From the NCBI GenBank assembly GCA_964554365.1, contig CAZKOJ010000153.1, forward strand, positions 1 to 10,351: 10,351 nucleotides of DNA, in the 5' to 3' direction. The stretch comes from Clostridium_AM sp964554365 (lineage in GTDB: Bacteria > Bacillota > Clostridia > Clostridiales > Clostridiaceae). The translations under genes were made by a program, and so were the position numbers. Below the pieces are notes generated by a model. That model made no database searches. It was not told the origin of the DNA and saw only the letters and a program-made list of their open reading frames with translations. Positions 1-7,920 of the stretch are shown here, piece after piece (the stretch's first letter is position 1; each line of letters opens with the position of its first letter).

Positions 1-53
1 AAATCCTGCGGGCTTTAAAACCCGTACCGGTTCGATTCCGGTCTTCAGCACCA
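1..53 (+). tRNA. tRNA-Leu, 3' part only (window edge)
   Basis: The window opens inside a tRNA. Visible are the 3' side of the anticodon arm (AA then TCCTG), a long variable arm (CGGG paired with CCCG around an A/T-rich loop), a complete T arm (ACCGG / TTCGATT / CCGGT), the acceptor 3' strand CTTCAGC, discriminator A and an encoded CCA at 51-53. A long variable arm limits the identity to Leu, Ser or Sec; the A discriminator and the AAA before TCCTG fit Leu reading UUA or UUG. The first anticodon bases lie outside the window, so the isoacceptor is inferred. Confidence 0.85.
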
Positions 54-80
54 AAACCAGGTTTAAACCTGGTTTTTTTT
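53..80 (+). terminator. Rho-independent terminator after tRNA-Leu
   Basis: AAAACCAGGTTT is followed directly by AAACCTGGTTTT and then a run of T to position 80. The CCAGG/CCTGG core is flanked by A and T tracts. It begins at the tRNA 3' end, so it ends the tRNA transcript. Confidence 0.8.
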
Positions 81-275
81 ATTATATAAGGATTTTCATT
101 TCAAATAAAAAAACAAATCTAAATTACAGTTGCTCTAATAGCTACAATTTGTAACTCTAGTGCTTCTTAACGTATGCATTATACAAGCTCTCTGCTTTAG
201 AGCTCATCTACTGTGAATAAGAACTACTAAACCTGGATAAGCTAAGTTAACATTCCCTCCACAGCACACAAATTA

Positions 276-330
276 ATAAAAGGTCCTTACTTTAGTTAGC
301 ATAGCTGCCACTTAAGTAAGGACCTTTTAT
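276..330 (-). terminator. Long perfect hairpin, probable terminator of uppP
   Basis: A 17-base perfect inverted repeat (276-292 with 314-330) has core AAGGTCCTTACTT / AAGTAAGGACCTT and a 21-base loop. It lies just past the minus-strand uppP stop codon. The T run on the minus strand is short (CCTTTTATT), so the efficiency is uncertain. It could work in both directions. The stretch before it (about 81-275) shows only a 6-bp hairpin at 186-204 and no recognisable gene. Confidence 0.65.
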
Positions 331-355
331 AAGATGACTACTGACTCTATCACTC

Positions 356-1207
356 TTATATTACCTTTACAAAAGCCAATATAAGTATTAGTATTCCAAC
401 AAACACTCTATATACTACAAAAACCCTCATAGGTCTCTTCTTTAAGAATTTAATAAATTTATCTATTACAAATAAAGCTACTATAAATGAAACAATAAAC
501 CCTACTGCCAATGCTATTATTTGTTGAGAATTACATGTTGAAAATACATTGTGCTTGATAAGTGATAACCCTGAAGCTCCTACCATCATAGGAATAGCAA
601 GAAAAAATGAAAATTCTGCTCCAACTACAGTTGACAAACCTGCTATCCATGCACCAATTATAGTGGAAGCAGAACGTGACATTCCAGGCCAAAGTGCTAA
701 GCACTGAAAAGCTCCTATAATAATAGCTTGTCTAGCATTTATGTTAGATAATGATGTATTTTTATGGTTATTTCTATATTTATTTTCAGCATAAATCATC
801 CATATTGCACCTACTATCAATGCCCCTGCAACAGGAATTGGATAGAACAACTTAGCTTCTATTTTATCCTTCAAAGGAAATCCTAAAATAATAGCTGGTA
901 TACATGCTATAAGAATAATAAGCCAAAATCTTAGTCCTGATTCCTTATCTGATACCTTTTTACTAGGAAAGAAGTTTATTAAAGTGCCTTTTATCGTTTC
1001 CCAATACAATACAACAACAGCTAATATAGCTCCCAACTGTATTACCACTTCAAACATATCTACATATGCTTTAGGATACATTGGTGCTTTAAAATTTATT
1101 AAGTTTCCAACTATAATCATATGTCCTGTGGATGATACAGGTAAAAATTCAGTAATACCTTCTACTATACCTATTACAACAGCTTTTAATATAAGTACTA
1201 AGTCCAT
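356..1207 (-). CDS. uppP: Undecaprenyl-diphosphatase (UppP/BacA family)
   Basis: This integral membrane enzyme dephosphorylates undecaprenyl diphosphate to the monophosphate, recycling the lipid carrier used for peptidoglycan and other wall polymers; extra copies give bacitracin resistance in many bacteria. The 283-residue product is close to the usual 265-285. The two family signatures are present. The first is EGITEFLPVSSTGH at residues 16-29, with the catalytic-region Glu16/Glu20 and His29. The second is PGMSRS at 174-179, with the phosphate-binding Arg178. About eight hydrophobic segments follow the family pattern. The ATG at 1205-1207 has a modest GAGAGTGAG ribosome binding site upstream. 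The nearest gene upstream on this strand is the exporter, 163 bases away with no obvious terminator between, but uppP has its own candidate promoter. Family assignment is firm. Confidence 0.96.
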   Translation of the reverse strand: MDLVLILKAVVIGIVEGITEFLPVSSTGHMIIVGNLINFKAPMYPKAYVDMFEVVIQLGAILAVVVLYWETIKGTLINFFPSKKVSDKESGLRFWLIILIACIPAIILGFPLKDKIEAKLFYPIPVAGALIVGAIWMIYAENKYRNNHKNTSLSNINARQAIIIGAFQCLALWPGMSRSASTIIGAWIAGLSTVVGAEFSFFLAIPMMVGASGLSLIKHNVFSTCNSQQIIALAVGFIVSFIVALFVIDKFIKFLKKRPMRVFVVYRVFVGILILILAFVKVI

Positions 1208-1293
1208 ATATTCACACTCACTCTCTTTTTTATTTTAAGCTCTGTGTATCAAATTAAAGAGCTTTCATGTTTTAAAAAAACAGATCAGTTTTC

Positions 1294-1323
1294 ATTATAC
1301 TATCTTTTTGAATCACTATACAA
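1294..1323 (-). promoter_or_regulatory. Candidate promoter of uppP
   Basis: On the minus strand TTGTAT (1318-1323) and TATAAT (1294-1299) are separated by 18 bases. The -10 is a perfect match and the -35 matches 4 of 6. It lies about 90 bases upstream of the uppP ATG. This is a sequence match only. Confidence 0.5.
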
Positions 1324-1370
1324 CCTCAAATTTACCAATTTACATATTATACTTAGTTTATGCCACTATT

Positions 1371-2237
1371 TCAAATTTTCTTTAGTGTATATAATCCATT
1401 GATTATTTTTTCCACATGATAATTAAATACTATACTTATTTCATCCTTTTCTTCTTCTTTTATAACATCAGATCTAAACATAGTTATAATTTTTATATAA
1501 TTACTTTCATTTAAACCACATTGTCTTTCAATACTTTCAATTATTTTTAAATGCATCTTCGTATCATGACATATATTAATAATTTCTTTTATTCTATCTA
1601 TTTCTATAATTCTCTGCTGCGTTAGTCTAAACTCTGACATGTGAATATTTAATGCTTTTTCCAAATTTAAAATTTCATTTTCTAATTTTATTAGATCTAT
1701 ATGTTTATTTCCACAAAGCTTTTCTTCAACCATTATAAATACTTTATCTATAACTAATATACATTCGCTATATATTTTATCTGTGTGCTTTGGTGGTGAT
1801 ATGAAATAGTTCACTATGACAGCTACAGTTATTCCTATAAAAGTATCAATTATTCTATTAATACTATACATAAAAGGAGTTCTTCCATTTAGGTTTAACA
1901 TTATAGCAAGAAAAACTATGCAAGATATAGTTATGGATTTGTTCCATCCTAAAGAGTCGCATATAAATATTACAATTATAACTCCTATACCGCAAATCAC
2001 TATATTTCCTGGTGCTATTAAAGCACATATAAGTCCTATAACTGCCCCTATAGTAGTTCCTAGCATTCTATTTTTACCAGCTTTAAAAGAATCTGCAACT
2101 GAGCTTTGCATAGCTATTACCGCCGCTATTACTGCATAAAAAATGTATTCTCTATTAAACACATGTGCTAATGCTACACATATAGAAACTGAAATGGCTG
2201 TTTTTATATTTCTCATTCCTATTTTCTTTAGTTTCAT
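1371..2237 (-). CDS. Aromatic acid exporter / FUSC-type membrane protein (ArAE_1 family)
   Basis: The product is a 288-residue membrane protein of the ArAE_1 (DUF939-like) group, whose members are predicted to export aromatic or other organic acids. The N-terminal half (about residues 11-147) has six hydrophobic segments with the characteristic R-x-L-G-x-x-x-G glycine pattern at 57-68 (RMLGTTIGAVIG). A second related pattern precedes ISPP near residue 147. The C-terminal half (about 150-288) is charged and helical, as in the ArAE_1 C-terminal domain. I place the start at the ATG ending at 2237, because AGGTG lies 6 bases upstream; an upstream in-frame GTG would overlap that ribosome binding site. 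The substrate is unknown. No clear terminator follows it before uppP. Family call good, transport function inferred. Confidence 0.85.
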   Translation of the reverse strand: MKLKKIGMRNIKTAISVSICVALAHVFNREYIFYAVIAAVIAMQSSVADSFKAGKNRMLGTTIGAVIGLICALIAPGNIVICGIGVIIVIFICDSLGWNKSITISCIVFLAIMLNLNGRTPFMYSINRIIDTFIGITVAVIVNYFISPPKHTDKIYSECILVIDKVFIMVEEKLCGNKHIDLIKLENEILNLEKALNIHMSEFRLTQQRIIEIDRIKEIINICHDTKMHLKIIESIERQCGLNESNYIKIITMFRSDVIKEEEKDEISIVFNYHVEKIINGLYTLKKI

Positions 2238-2280
2238 AAAAATCACCTACTTATATCTCTAAGAATTTTATATTCACAAC

Positions 2281-2309
2281 AATATATCATAATAATATTG
2301 CTACATCAA
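2281..2309 (-). promoter_or_regulatory. Candidate promoter of the exporter gene
   Basis: Minus strand TTGATG (2304-2309), a 17-base spacer and TATATT (2281-2286), the latter preceded by TGA (extended -10 TGn). It lies about 45 bases upstream of the exporter start. A 7-base inverted repeat AGCATAT/ATATGCT (2322-2328 and 2345-2351) sits just upstream of the -35 and could be an operator. Sequence match only. Confidence 0.45.
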
Positions 2310-2435
2310 TGTTATGAGCAAAGCATATGGAATACTTATGTCGTATATGCTATCCATACTGCCTATATGAAATAAAAAACTCTAACATTAGAAAGTTAAA
2401 TCATAATTTTTTCTCATTGTGTTGTCAAATAGCAA

Positions 2436-2475
2436 AAACTTCATTTTTACCTAAATAAGGGTAAAAATGAAGTTT
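2436..2475 (-). terminator. Terminator of pckA
   Basis: A perfect 16-bp stem (2436-2451 with 2460-2475) has an 8-base loop. Read on the minus strand the right arm ends GAAGTTTTTGC, giving a short T run. It lies 13 bases past the pckA stop codon. Confidence 0.8.
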
Positions 2476-2488
2476 AAATCATGATTTT

Positions 2489-4075
2489 TTATATATATTG
2501 AAGCATTCTCATTTCTGGACCAGCTTCAATTATTTCTTGTGGTACATTTTTAAACTTACTGAAATTTTCCTTAAATTTTTCTGCTAATTTTAAAGCCTTA
2601 GCATCATATTCTTCTTTATTCTCCCATGTATTTTTAGGATCTAATATTTCTTTTGGTACTCCTGGGCATTCTGAAGGAATCAACACTTTAAATATAGGAT
2701 GTTTTGAATATTTAACATGCTTTAACTTTCCTTCTAATGCTGCCTTTACCATAGCCCTAGTATATGAAAGCTTTATTCTACTTCCCTTACCATATCCTCC
2801 GTTTAGCCAGCCTGTATTTACAAGATAAACTTCTGTATTATGCTTATCTATATTTTCTCCCAGCAGTTTAGCATAAACTGAAGGGTTCATTAACATGAAT
2901 GGTTCTCCAAAACAAGCTGAAAATGTAGCTTTAGGCTCTGTTATTCCTCTTTCAGTACCTGCTACTTTACTTGTGTACCCAGACATAAAATGATACATAT
3001 CTGCTTCCTTTGAAAGCTTAGATATAGGAGGCATTACTCCAAATGCATCTGCTGTTAAAAAGATAATTGTATTTGGATTTGACCCTGTCCCACTTTTTTC
3101 AACATTATCTATATAATCTAGCGGATATGCTGCTCTTGTATTTTCAGTATATTTATTGCTATCATAATCTGGTTTTTTGTGTGAATCAAGAACTACGTTT
3201 TCAAGTATAGTTCCAAATTTTATAGCATTGTATATTTCCTGTTCTTTTTCTTTATTAAGTTTTATAGTTTTCGCGTAACATCCACCTTCAAAATTGAATA
3301 CGCCTTTCTCACACCATCCGTGCTCATCATCCCCTATTAATTTTCTGTCAGGGTCTGCAGATAAAGTTGTTTTTCCTGTACCAGATAGTCCGAAGAATAC
3401 AGCTGTATTTCCATCTTTACCTATATTAGCAGAACAATGCATTGGCATTACGCCTTTTTCAGGTAGTAAAAAATTCATTACAGAGAAAATAGATTTCTTT
3501 ATTTCTCCTGAATATTGTGTTCCACCTATTAATACTATTTTCTTATCAAAATTCACTATTATAAAAGCTTCTGAGTTTACGCCATGTTCTTTTCCCCTAG
3601 CCTTGAACCCTGGTGCAGAAACCACATGAAATTCTGGTTGAAAATCAATTAAATCTGTTGAGTTAGGTCTTCTAAACAATTGATTTGAGAATAAAGCCTG
3701 TGAAGCATATTCACATACAACTCTAATAGGCAAATTATATTCCTTCATTGCACCTACTAAGCCATCAAAGACAAATACATCTTTAGCTTTTAAATATTCT
3801 ACAACTTCACTATAAAGTTCATCAAATACACTTTCATCTACTGGTAAATTTACATCTCCCCAGTTTATTTTATTTTCAGTACTCTTTTGTTTCACAATAA
3901 ATCTATCTTTAGGTGATCTTCCAGTATACTTTCCTGTGTTTACAACTAATGCTCCTTTATCTGATAAAGTTCCTTCTCCTCTATTAACTGCAAACTCTGT
4001 CAATTCAGCTACTGATAAATTTCTATACACATTTGTACAATCTTTTATATTCATATATTCTAACTTTATACTCAT
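2489..4075 (-). CDS. pckA: Phosphoenolpyruvate carboxykinase (ATP)
   Basis: This cytosolic enzyme interconverts oxaloacetate plus ATP with phosphoenolpyruvate, CO2 and ADP (EC 4.1.1.49). It serves gluconeogenesis or, in fermenters, anaplerotic CO2 fixation. The 528-residue product has the normal family length. Visible motifs in order: TGRSPKDRF at 51-59 with the substrate-binding Arg53; the PEPCK signature GGTQYSGE at 184-191; the ATP-binding P-loop GLSGTGKTTLS at 229-239; the metal-binding IGDDEHGW at 247-254; and CYAKT near 266-270. The start is the ATG of MSIKLEY, since GGGGG (plus-strand CCCCC 4083-4087) lies 7 bases upstream. The frame stays open for another 30 codons upstream, but those codons are AT-biased, span the promoter and do not resemble PEPCK. 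The gene stands alone, with its own promoter and terminator. Confidence 0.97.
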   Translation of the reverse strand: MSIKLEYMNIKDCTNVYRNLSVAELTEFAVNRGEGTLSDKGALVVNTGKYTGRSPKDRFIVKQKSTENKINWGDVNLPVDESVFDELYSEVVEYLKAKDVFVFDGLVGAMKEYNLPIRVVCEYASQALFSNQLFRRPNSTDLIDFQPEFHVVSAPGFKARGKEHGVNSEAFIIVNFDKKIVLIGGTQYSGEIKKSIFSVMNFLLPEKGVMPMHCSANIGKDGNTAVFFGLSGTGKTTLSADPDRKLIGDDEHGWCEKGVFNFEGGCYAKTIKLNKEKEQEIYNAIKFGTILENVVLDSHKKPDYDSNKYTENTRAAYPLDYIDNVEKSGTGSNPNTIIFLTADAFGVMPPISKLSKEADMYHFMSGYTSKVAGTERGITEPKATFSACFGEPFMLMNPSVYAKLLGENIDKHNTEVYLVNTGWLNGGYGKGSRIKLSYTRAMVKAALEGKLKHVKYSKHPIFKVLIPSECPGVPKEILDPKNTWENKEEYDAKALKLAEKFKENFSKFKNVPQEIIEAGPEMRMLQYI

Positions 4076-4104
4076 GTTCGAACCCCCTAACACTCTATAA
4101 TTAT

Positions 4105-4132
4105 ATATTACACTATCCACGAAAAAATGCAA
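4105..4132 (-). promoter_or_regulatory. Candidate promoter of pckA
   Basis: Minus strand TTGCAT (4127-4132), a 16-base spacer and TAATAT (4105-4110); a perfect TATAAT also overlaps at 4100-4105 but with a 21-base spacer. It would give a leader of only about 22 bases before the ATG. A wider inverted repeat TAGCACA/TGTGCTA (4191-4197 and 4237-4243) lies upstream. Confidence 0.45.
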
Positions 4133-4550
4133 GAAAAAAATTAGTTTTTTATTTTTTTGCTTCATTTTTGATATTAAACTTGCAATATCCTAGCACACAT
4201 CTTATATTATCCTTATAAATGCTACACTTTTAGAAATGTGCTATACTATTTATGAGTGATTTTATTTTCTTAACTTGCAAAACATATCCTTATAATAATT
4301 AAATATCCTACCTTATATAATTCAACTCTATATTTACAAATATTGTATTGATATATATATTAACTTAAACAATATAATTAACCTTAAATTAATTTTTTTA
4401 TGTTTTTATCTACACAAACATAAAAAACACTACAAGTATATATATAAATTTTAATCAAATTTTATTTAATTAAATTAAAAATCAAAAATTAAATTCAAAT
4501 TGCTTTATACAAAAAATTTTGATATTACGATTTTCTTATAGTTGTCAATT

Positions 4551-4585
4551 TAAAGTAAATAATTCATAACAAATTATTTACTTTA
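4551..4585. repeat. 14-bp inverted repeat upstream of the YitT-family promoter
   Basis: TAAAGTAAATAATT (4551-4564) and its exact complement AATTATTTACTTTA (4572-4585) are separated by 7 bases. It ends 6 bases before the -35 at 4592. It may be an operator, or only a feature of AT-rich DNA. There is no T run to make it a terminator. Confidence 0.55.
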
Positions 4586-4591
4586 TATATG

Positions 4592-4620
4592 TTGTGTATT
4601 GTATTAATATATGCTAATAT
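4592..4620 (+). promoter_or_regulatory. Candidate promoter of the YitT-family gene
   Basis: TTGTGT (4592-4597), a 17-base spacer and TAATAT (4615-4620), the -10 preceded by TGC as an extended -10. It lies about 58 bases before the ATG. Confidence 0.55.
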
Positions 4621-4677
4621 CATCTATGCACAAATCCATATTTACAAATTTTTTAGTTAGATTAAAGGAGATTTAAT

Positions 4678-5538
4678 ATGAAGGTCTTTAAAAACATATT
4701 TTTAGAATATTTACTATTATCAGCAGGAAGTTTAATACTTGCTTTTAACACCTATGCATTTATGATTCCTTGTGAAATAGGCAGCGGTGGTGTAACAGGT
4801 ATAGCTCTTTGTTTGAATAAATTGTTTGGAAGTAAAGTTGGATTAATGTCCATGATTTTAAATGCACCGTTGTTCATTTTTGGTTATAGACTATTAGGAA
4901 AAAAATTCACTATAAGAAGTGTTTTTGTTGTAATTTTAAATTCTATTGCTCTGGATAACATGCACTTATTATTTAAAATTTCTCCATTAGATGATAAATT
5001 ACTAGCAACTGTATTCTGCGGTGTACTTTTTGGAATAGGTTTATCCTTAATATTTATGGCTTATGGTTCTACAGGAGGATTAGACATATCCGCAAAAATA
5101 ATAAATAATAAGTTTAACTCACTACAACTTTCCAAGTTACTCTTAATTCAAGATATTATTGTATATATATTAGTAGGTTTTGTAATGGGGCCGCGATCAG
5201 TTATGTATGCAATTATTATGAGTTTTATAAGATCCAAAACTATGGATGCAATTCAAGAAGGGCTTGCTTCTTCAAGACAATGCGTAATAATTTGCGAAAA
5301 CTCAGATTTAATAATAGAAAATATTAAAATAAAGCTTCTAAGAGGAGTTACTGTATTAGATGCTGTAGGTGGTTATTCTAGCACCAGTAAAAAATTTATA
5401 TATCTAGTTATACAAAAAAATCAGCTAAATGTATTGAAACAAATAGTAAGCGAAATTGAGCCAAGCTCTTTTGTTACAATATCACCTGTAAATAACATAT
5501 TAGGTAATTACACCAATAGAGCTCTTACAGTTCAATAA
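4678..5538 (+). CDS. YitT family membrane protein (DUF161 + DUF2179)
   Basis: The 286-residue protein has the standard two-part YitT architecture. The membrane part covers about residues 10-185 and has five or six hydrophobic segments. It carries the two glycine-rich repeats typical of the family, GSGGVTG at 35-41 and STGGLDI at 131-137. A soluble C-terminal DUF2179 domain occupies about 200-272. Bacillus and Clostridium carry several paralogues (YitT, YvjA, YqfU, YpjC). Their role is poorly known and transport is often assumed, so I give no specific symbol. The ATG at 4678 has AAAGGAG (4664-4670) 7 bases upstream. The gene is a single unit, with its own promoter and a strong terminator immediately downstream, and is divergent from pckA. 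Family call firm, function unknown. Confidence 0.93.
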   Translation: MKVFKNIFLEYLLLSAGSLILAFNTYAFMIPCEIGSGGVTGIALCLNKLFGSKVGLMSMILNAPLFIFGYRLLGKKFTIRSVFVVILNSIALDNMHLLFKISPLDDKLLATVFCGVLFGIGLSLIFMAYGSTGGLDISAKIINNKFNSLQLSKLLLIQDIIVYILVGFVMGPRSVMYAIIMSFIRSKTMDAIQEGLASSRQCVIICENSDLIIENIKIKLLRGVTVLDAVGGYSSTSKKFIYLVIQKNQLNVLKQIVSEIEPSSFVTISPVNNILGNYTNRALTVQ

Positions 5539-5540
5539 AG

Positions 5541-5587
5541 AAATGCCTCCTAGGTATCATTATTATACCTAGGGGGCATTTTTTTAA
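5541..5587 (+). terminator. Strong terminator of the YitT-family gene
   Basis: AAATGCCTCCTAGGTAT (5541-5557) pairs with 5565-5581 around a 7-base loop, a 17-bp stem with one G-T pair, and is followed by T residues to 5585. It starts 3 bases after the stop codon. Confidence 0.92.
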
Positions 5588-5950
5588 TTAAGGCATCTGA
5601 AAGAAAATAAGAAGTCAAAGATTGTGAGGATATTTTTTGAAGATGCTAATGCTAAATATAGAATTGCTTTTCCTAATTTTTTTATCCTTCCTTATAATAT
5701 ATAATTTTTTTCCTACATACTTAATTGCTTCAATATGATCTATATTTCTTCAATTTTTTTTATAATTAATATATTATCCTTCATTTCATAACTCTCCTTT
5801 TATTTTGCTACACTTTCTTCATTCATAATATATAAATGTGTACTTTTAAAAATTGCATTGTTATTATTTAGCTCTTTATTATAAAATATCTATGTTCTAA
5901 TTTTCCTACTATATATATATAACTTTTCTCCTTAACTATAGTTATAAACA
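5588..5950. other. Spacer after the YitT-family gene
   Basis: Apart from the possible broken small frame at 5615-5784, this very AT-rich stretch shows nothing I can support as a gene or signal. Confidence 0.6.
5615..5784 (-). pseudogene. Possible broken small gene (unrecognised)
   Basis: On the minus strand AAAGGAGAG (plus 5792-5800) stands 7 bases before an ATG (5782-5784). It opens MKDNILIIKKIEEI and then meets TAG. One base would have to be added just before that TAG for the frame to continue as NIDHIEAIKYVGKKLY and on to a TGA at 5615-5617, for about 57 residues in all, rich in Lys and Ile. I do not recognise the family. The good ribosome binding site and the single-base repair suggest a decayed or frameshifted small gene, but AT-rich DNA gives such frames by chance. 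Confidence 0.25.
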
Positions 5951-6078
5951 GAGTTCTTAGTTTTAGGTGGTTTTTCAGACTCCATCTGAAGCTTACAAGT
6001 CTTTATTTTAGGGCGTTAGCGGCCTTACCTCTATGCCTTTATAAGATGGAATGTTAGAGTCGGTAATCATCGGATAAA
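5951..6078 (+). repeat. Structured repeat, copy 1 (possible ncRNA)
   Basis: This 128-base segment is related to 7921-8062 and, inverted, to 9811-9993. Shared blocks in order: TTCTTAG, TTAGGTGG, CCATCTGAAGCTTA, GGGCGTTAGC, then TTAGAGTCGGTAATCATCGG followed by ATAAA. TTTTAGGTGG pairs with CCATCTGAAG as a 10-bp stem in which U-G replaces a C-G pair of copy 2. A second hairpin (TCTAT/ATGGA) and a terminal CGGT-AATC-ATCG hairpin follow. The similarity stops after GGATAAA (6072-6078). The copy lies upstream of the permease promoter at 6304, so it is not in that leader. Function unknown; transcription is not shown by the sequence. Confidence 0.75.
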
Positions 6079-6303
6079 TGAGATTATTCTGAATTTTTAC
6101 AACTACAATTATGAAGAATATTTTATTTTTTTATAAATTAACAAATGACTTAGTCATTTATTTAAAGTCATATTTTTCTTAAAATTATCAATATTATGAA
6201 TAATCTCCGTTAAACTTCTAATTAAACTTGCAAGAATTGTGAAGGATTTCTGAATACTTTAAAGAATAAGTAAGTTATTTCATTCAATTATATGATTATC
6301 GAT
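6079..6303. other. Spacer upstream of the permease promoter
   Basis: AT-rich sequence without a gene. It contains one palindrome, AAATGAC-TTA-GTCATTT (6143-6159), with a further AGTCAT half site at about 6165. It lies about 145 bases upstream of the permease -35 and could be a protein-binding site; the evidence is symmetry only. Confidence 0.4.
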
Positions 6304-6332
6304 TTGACATATAAGGTTTTTTTTTCTAATAT
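6304..6332 (+). promoter_or_regulatory. Promoter of the amino acid permease
   Basis: A consensus TTGACA (6304-6309), exactly 17 bases, then TAATAT (6327-6332). The start of transcription would be near 6339, about 43 bases before the ATG. This is the best promoter match in the window. Confidence 0.75.
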
Positions 6333-6381
6333 TAAATTTATATTAACAATATATTAACAATATTTTAAGGAGATGTGTATA

Positions 6382-7797
6382 ATGAGGTCGTTTTTTAGAA
6401 GAAAAAATGTAAATTCTATCTTAGATGGTAACAAATCCTCGTCTTTAGAAAAAACTTTAGGTGCATTTGATGTAACTTTAATGAGCATTGGTGCAGTAAT
6501 CGGAACAGGTGTAATGGTTTTAACAGGGCTTGTAGCATCAAGAGATGCAGGACCTGCTGTTGTACTATCCTTTATGTGTTCCGCAGTTGTATGTATGCTT
6601 GTAGCTTTGTGTTATGCAGAATTTGCCTCTTCACTGCCAAGCTCTGGTAGTGCTTATTCATATATTTATGTATCATTAGGTGAAGTAATTGCTCATCTTG
6701 TCGGATGGTCTCTTATTATGGGATACACTGTAAGTATTTCCGCTGTAGCCGGAGGTTGGGCAGCGTATTTTAATAGCTTATTAGCTGAATTCGGAGTACA
6801 TATTCCTAGCCAATTCGTAACCATTCCAAGTCAAGGAGGAATACTTAACGTTCCATCAATTCTCGTAGTATTATTTGTTGCATTTATTCTTTCAAGAGGA
6901 ACGAAAGAAAGTAAAAAAGTAAACAATTTCATGGTTTTTGTAAAACTTGGTGTTATAGTTCTATTTATAGCTGTAGGTGCATTTTTCATAAAACCTAAAA
7001 ACTGGCATCCGTTTATGCCATTTGGAGTAAAGGGAGTATTTGCAGGCGCTGCTTCTGTATTCTTTGCATTTACAGGATTTGATGCTGTTTCAACATCAGC
7101 AGAAGAAGTAAAAAATCCTCAAAAAGATTTACCTATAGGAATTTTTTGTTCATTGATTGCTTGCACAGTTATATACATTATAGTTTGTTTAGTTTTAATA
7201 GGTGTTGCACCTTATTCTACATTAAATGTTGGTGATGCTATGGCTTATGCATTAAGTTCTGTTGGACAAGGCTGGGCAGCTTCTCTTCTATCAATTGGAG
7301 CAGTTATAGGTATCATGGCAGTTATATTCGCGTATATATTTGGTACATCACGTATATTATTTTCAATGAGTCGTGACGGATTACTTCCAAAAGCTTTTTC
7401 TAAAATAAATCCTAAAACAAATGTACCAACATTTTCAACTTGGTTAGTAGGTGGTGCTGGTGCTCTAATATCAGGATTTGTAGATCTAAAACAACTAGCA
7501 GACCTTGCAAATATAGCTCTTATAGGAACTTTCTTACTTGTAGCTGTATCTATAGTTGTACTTAGAAAAACTCATCCAAACTTAAAGAGAAGTTTCAGGA
7601 CACCTTTTGTACCTGTATTACCTGGACTAGCAGTAATTTTTAGCTTATTCCTTATGTTTAACCTATCAAAAACAACATGGTTATACTTTATTGCATGGTT
7701 AGTCGTAGGATTAATAGTTTACTTTACATATTCACATAAAAACAGTTCTTTAGAGGCTACTGATAAGAATGTTTCTTCATCAGAAAAAACAGCATAA
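6382..7797 (+). CDS. APC-superfamily amino acid permease (YfnA-like, cationic amino acid transporter type)
   Basis: The product is a 471-residue, 12-segment secondary transporter of the amino acid/polyamine/organocation superfamily. It is very like Bacillus subtilis YfnA and the CAT subgroup. Residues 22-49 contain the family start of transmembrane segment 1 with GAVIGTGVMVLTG at 37-49. YAEF at 78-81 and FTGFDAVSTSAEEVKNPQKD at 230-249 are the conserved APC/CAT blocks, and SRDGLLP and FRTPFVPVLP appear further on. The Ser- and Lys-rich C-terminal tail is cytoplasmic. An amino acid is the likely substrate, imported with protons, but which one cannot be read from sequence. I chose the ATG at 6382, because TAAGGAG (6366-6372) lies 9 bases upstream; the in-frame ATG at 6373 directly abuts that site. 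The gene is monocistronic. Confidence 0.94.
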   Translation: MRSFFRRKNVNSILDGNKSSSLEKTLGAFDVTLMSIGAVIGTGVMVLTGLVASRDAGPAVVLSFMCSAVVCMLVALCYAEFASSLPSSGSAYSYIYVSLGEVIAHLVGWSLIMGYTVSISAVAGGWAAYFNSLLAEFGVHIPSQFVTIPSQGGILNVPSILVVLFVAFILSRGTKESKKVNNFMVFVKLGVIVLFIAVGAFFIKPKNWHPFMPFGVKGVFAGAASVFFAFTGFDAVSTSAEEVKNPQKDLPIGIFCSLIACTVIYIIVCLVLIGVAPYSTLNVGDAMAYALSSVGQGWAASLLSIGAVIGIMAVIFAYIFGTSRILFSMSRDGLLPKAFSKINPKTNVPTFSTWLVGGAGALISGFVDLKQLADLANIALIGTFLLVAVSIVVLRKTHPNLKRSFRTPFVPVLPGLAVIFSLFLMFNLSKTTWLYFIAWLVVGLIVYFTYSHKNSSLEATDKNVSSSEKTA

Positions 7798-7876
7798 TTT
7801 ACTCGTAATTATTATGATTATTATTTTAAAATTTCACCTTACTTCTATTATGAGTAAGTAACTAATATAACATAAT

Positions 7877-7913
7877 AAAAAACCTAAGATTATTATTCAA
7901 TCTTAGGTTTTTT
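7877..7913. terminator. Bidirectional terminator between the permease and the carbonic-anhydrase-like gene
   Basis: A 15-bp perfect stem (7877-7891 with 7899-7913) consists of A6-CCTAAGATT and AATCTTAGG-T6, around a 7-base loop. T runs follow on both strands. It can end the permease transcript and, after passing through repeat copy 2, the converging minus-strand transcript. A near-copy occurs at 8873-8907. Confidence 0.88.
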
Positions 7914-7920
7914 ATCAAGT

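Larger units (their letters stand above)
4133..4677. other. AT-rich divergent spacer between pckA and the YitT-family gene
   Basis: I see no protein gene here. The stretch holds the upstream region of pckA, the 7-base inverted repeat at 4191-4243, very AT-rich sequence with A and T tracts around 4300-4500, and an inverted repeat (4551-4585) plus promoter belonging to the YitT-family gene. A short open frame across 4033-4218 has no ribosome binding site and covers the pckA promoter. Confidence 0.7.

Noticed and set aside
984..1238. Plus-strand open frame of 84 codons
   Set aside because: It lies antisense to the 5' part of uppP, has no ribosome binding site and no recognisable protein pattern.
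1816..2139. Plus-strand open frame of 107 codons
   Set aside because: Antisense shadow of the exporter's membrane segments; no start signals.
3294..3629. Plus-strand open frame of 111 codons
   Set aside because: Antisense to the conserved centre of pckA, whose strong motifs constrain the other strand.
4076..4165. 30-residue N-terminal extension of PEP carboxykinase
   Set aside because: It covers the candidate promoter and ribosome binding site, does not resemble the family, and the ATG at 4073-4075 is well placed after GGGGG.
5951..6078. Known riboswitch (TPP, FMN, lysine, T-box) for the repeat
   Set aside because: Fragments such as GGCGGTAGT or ATCGGATAA recall FMN and TPP motifs, but the other obligatory blocks are missing and copy 1 lies upstream of the gene's promoter.
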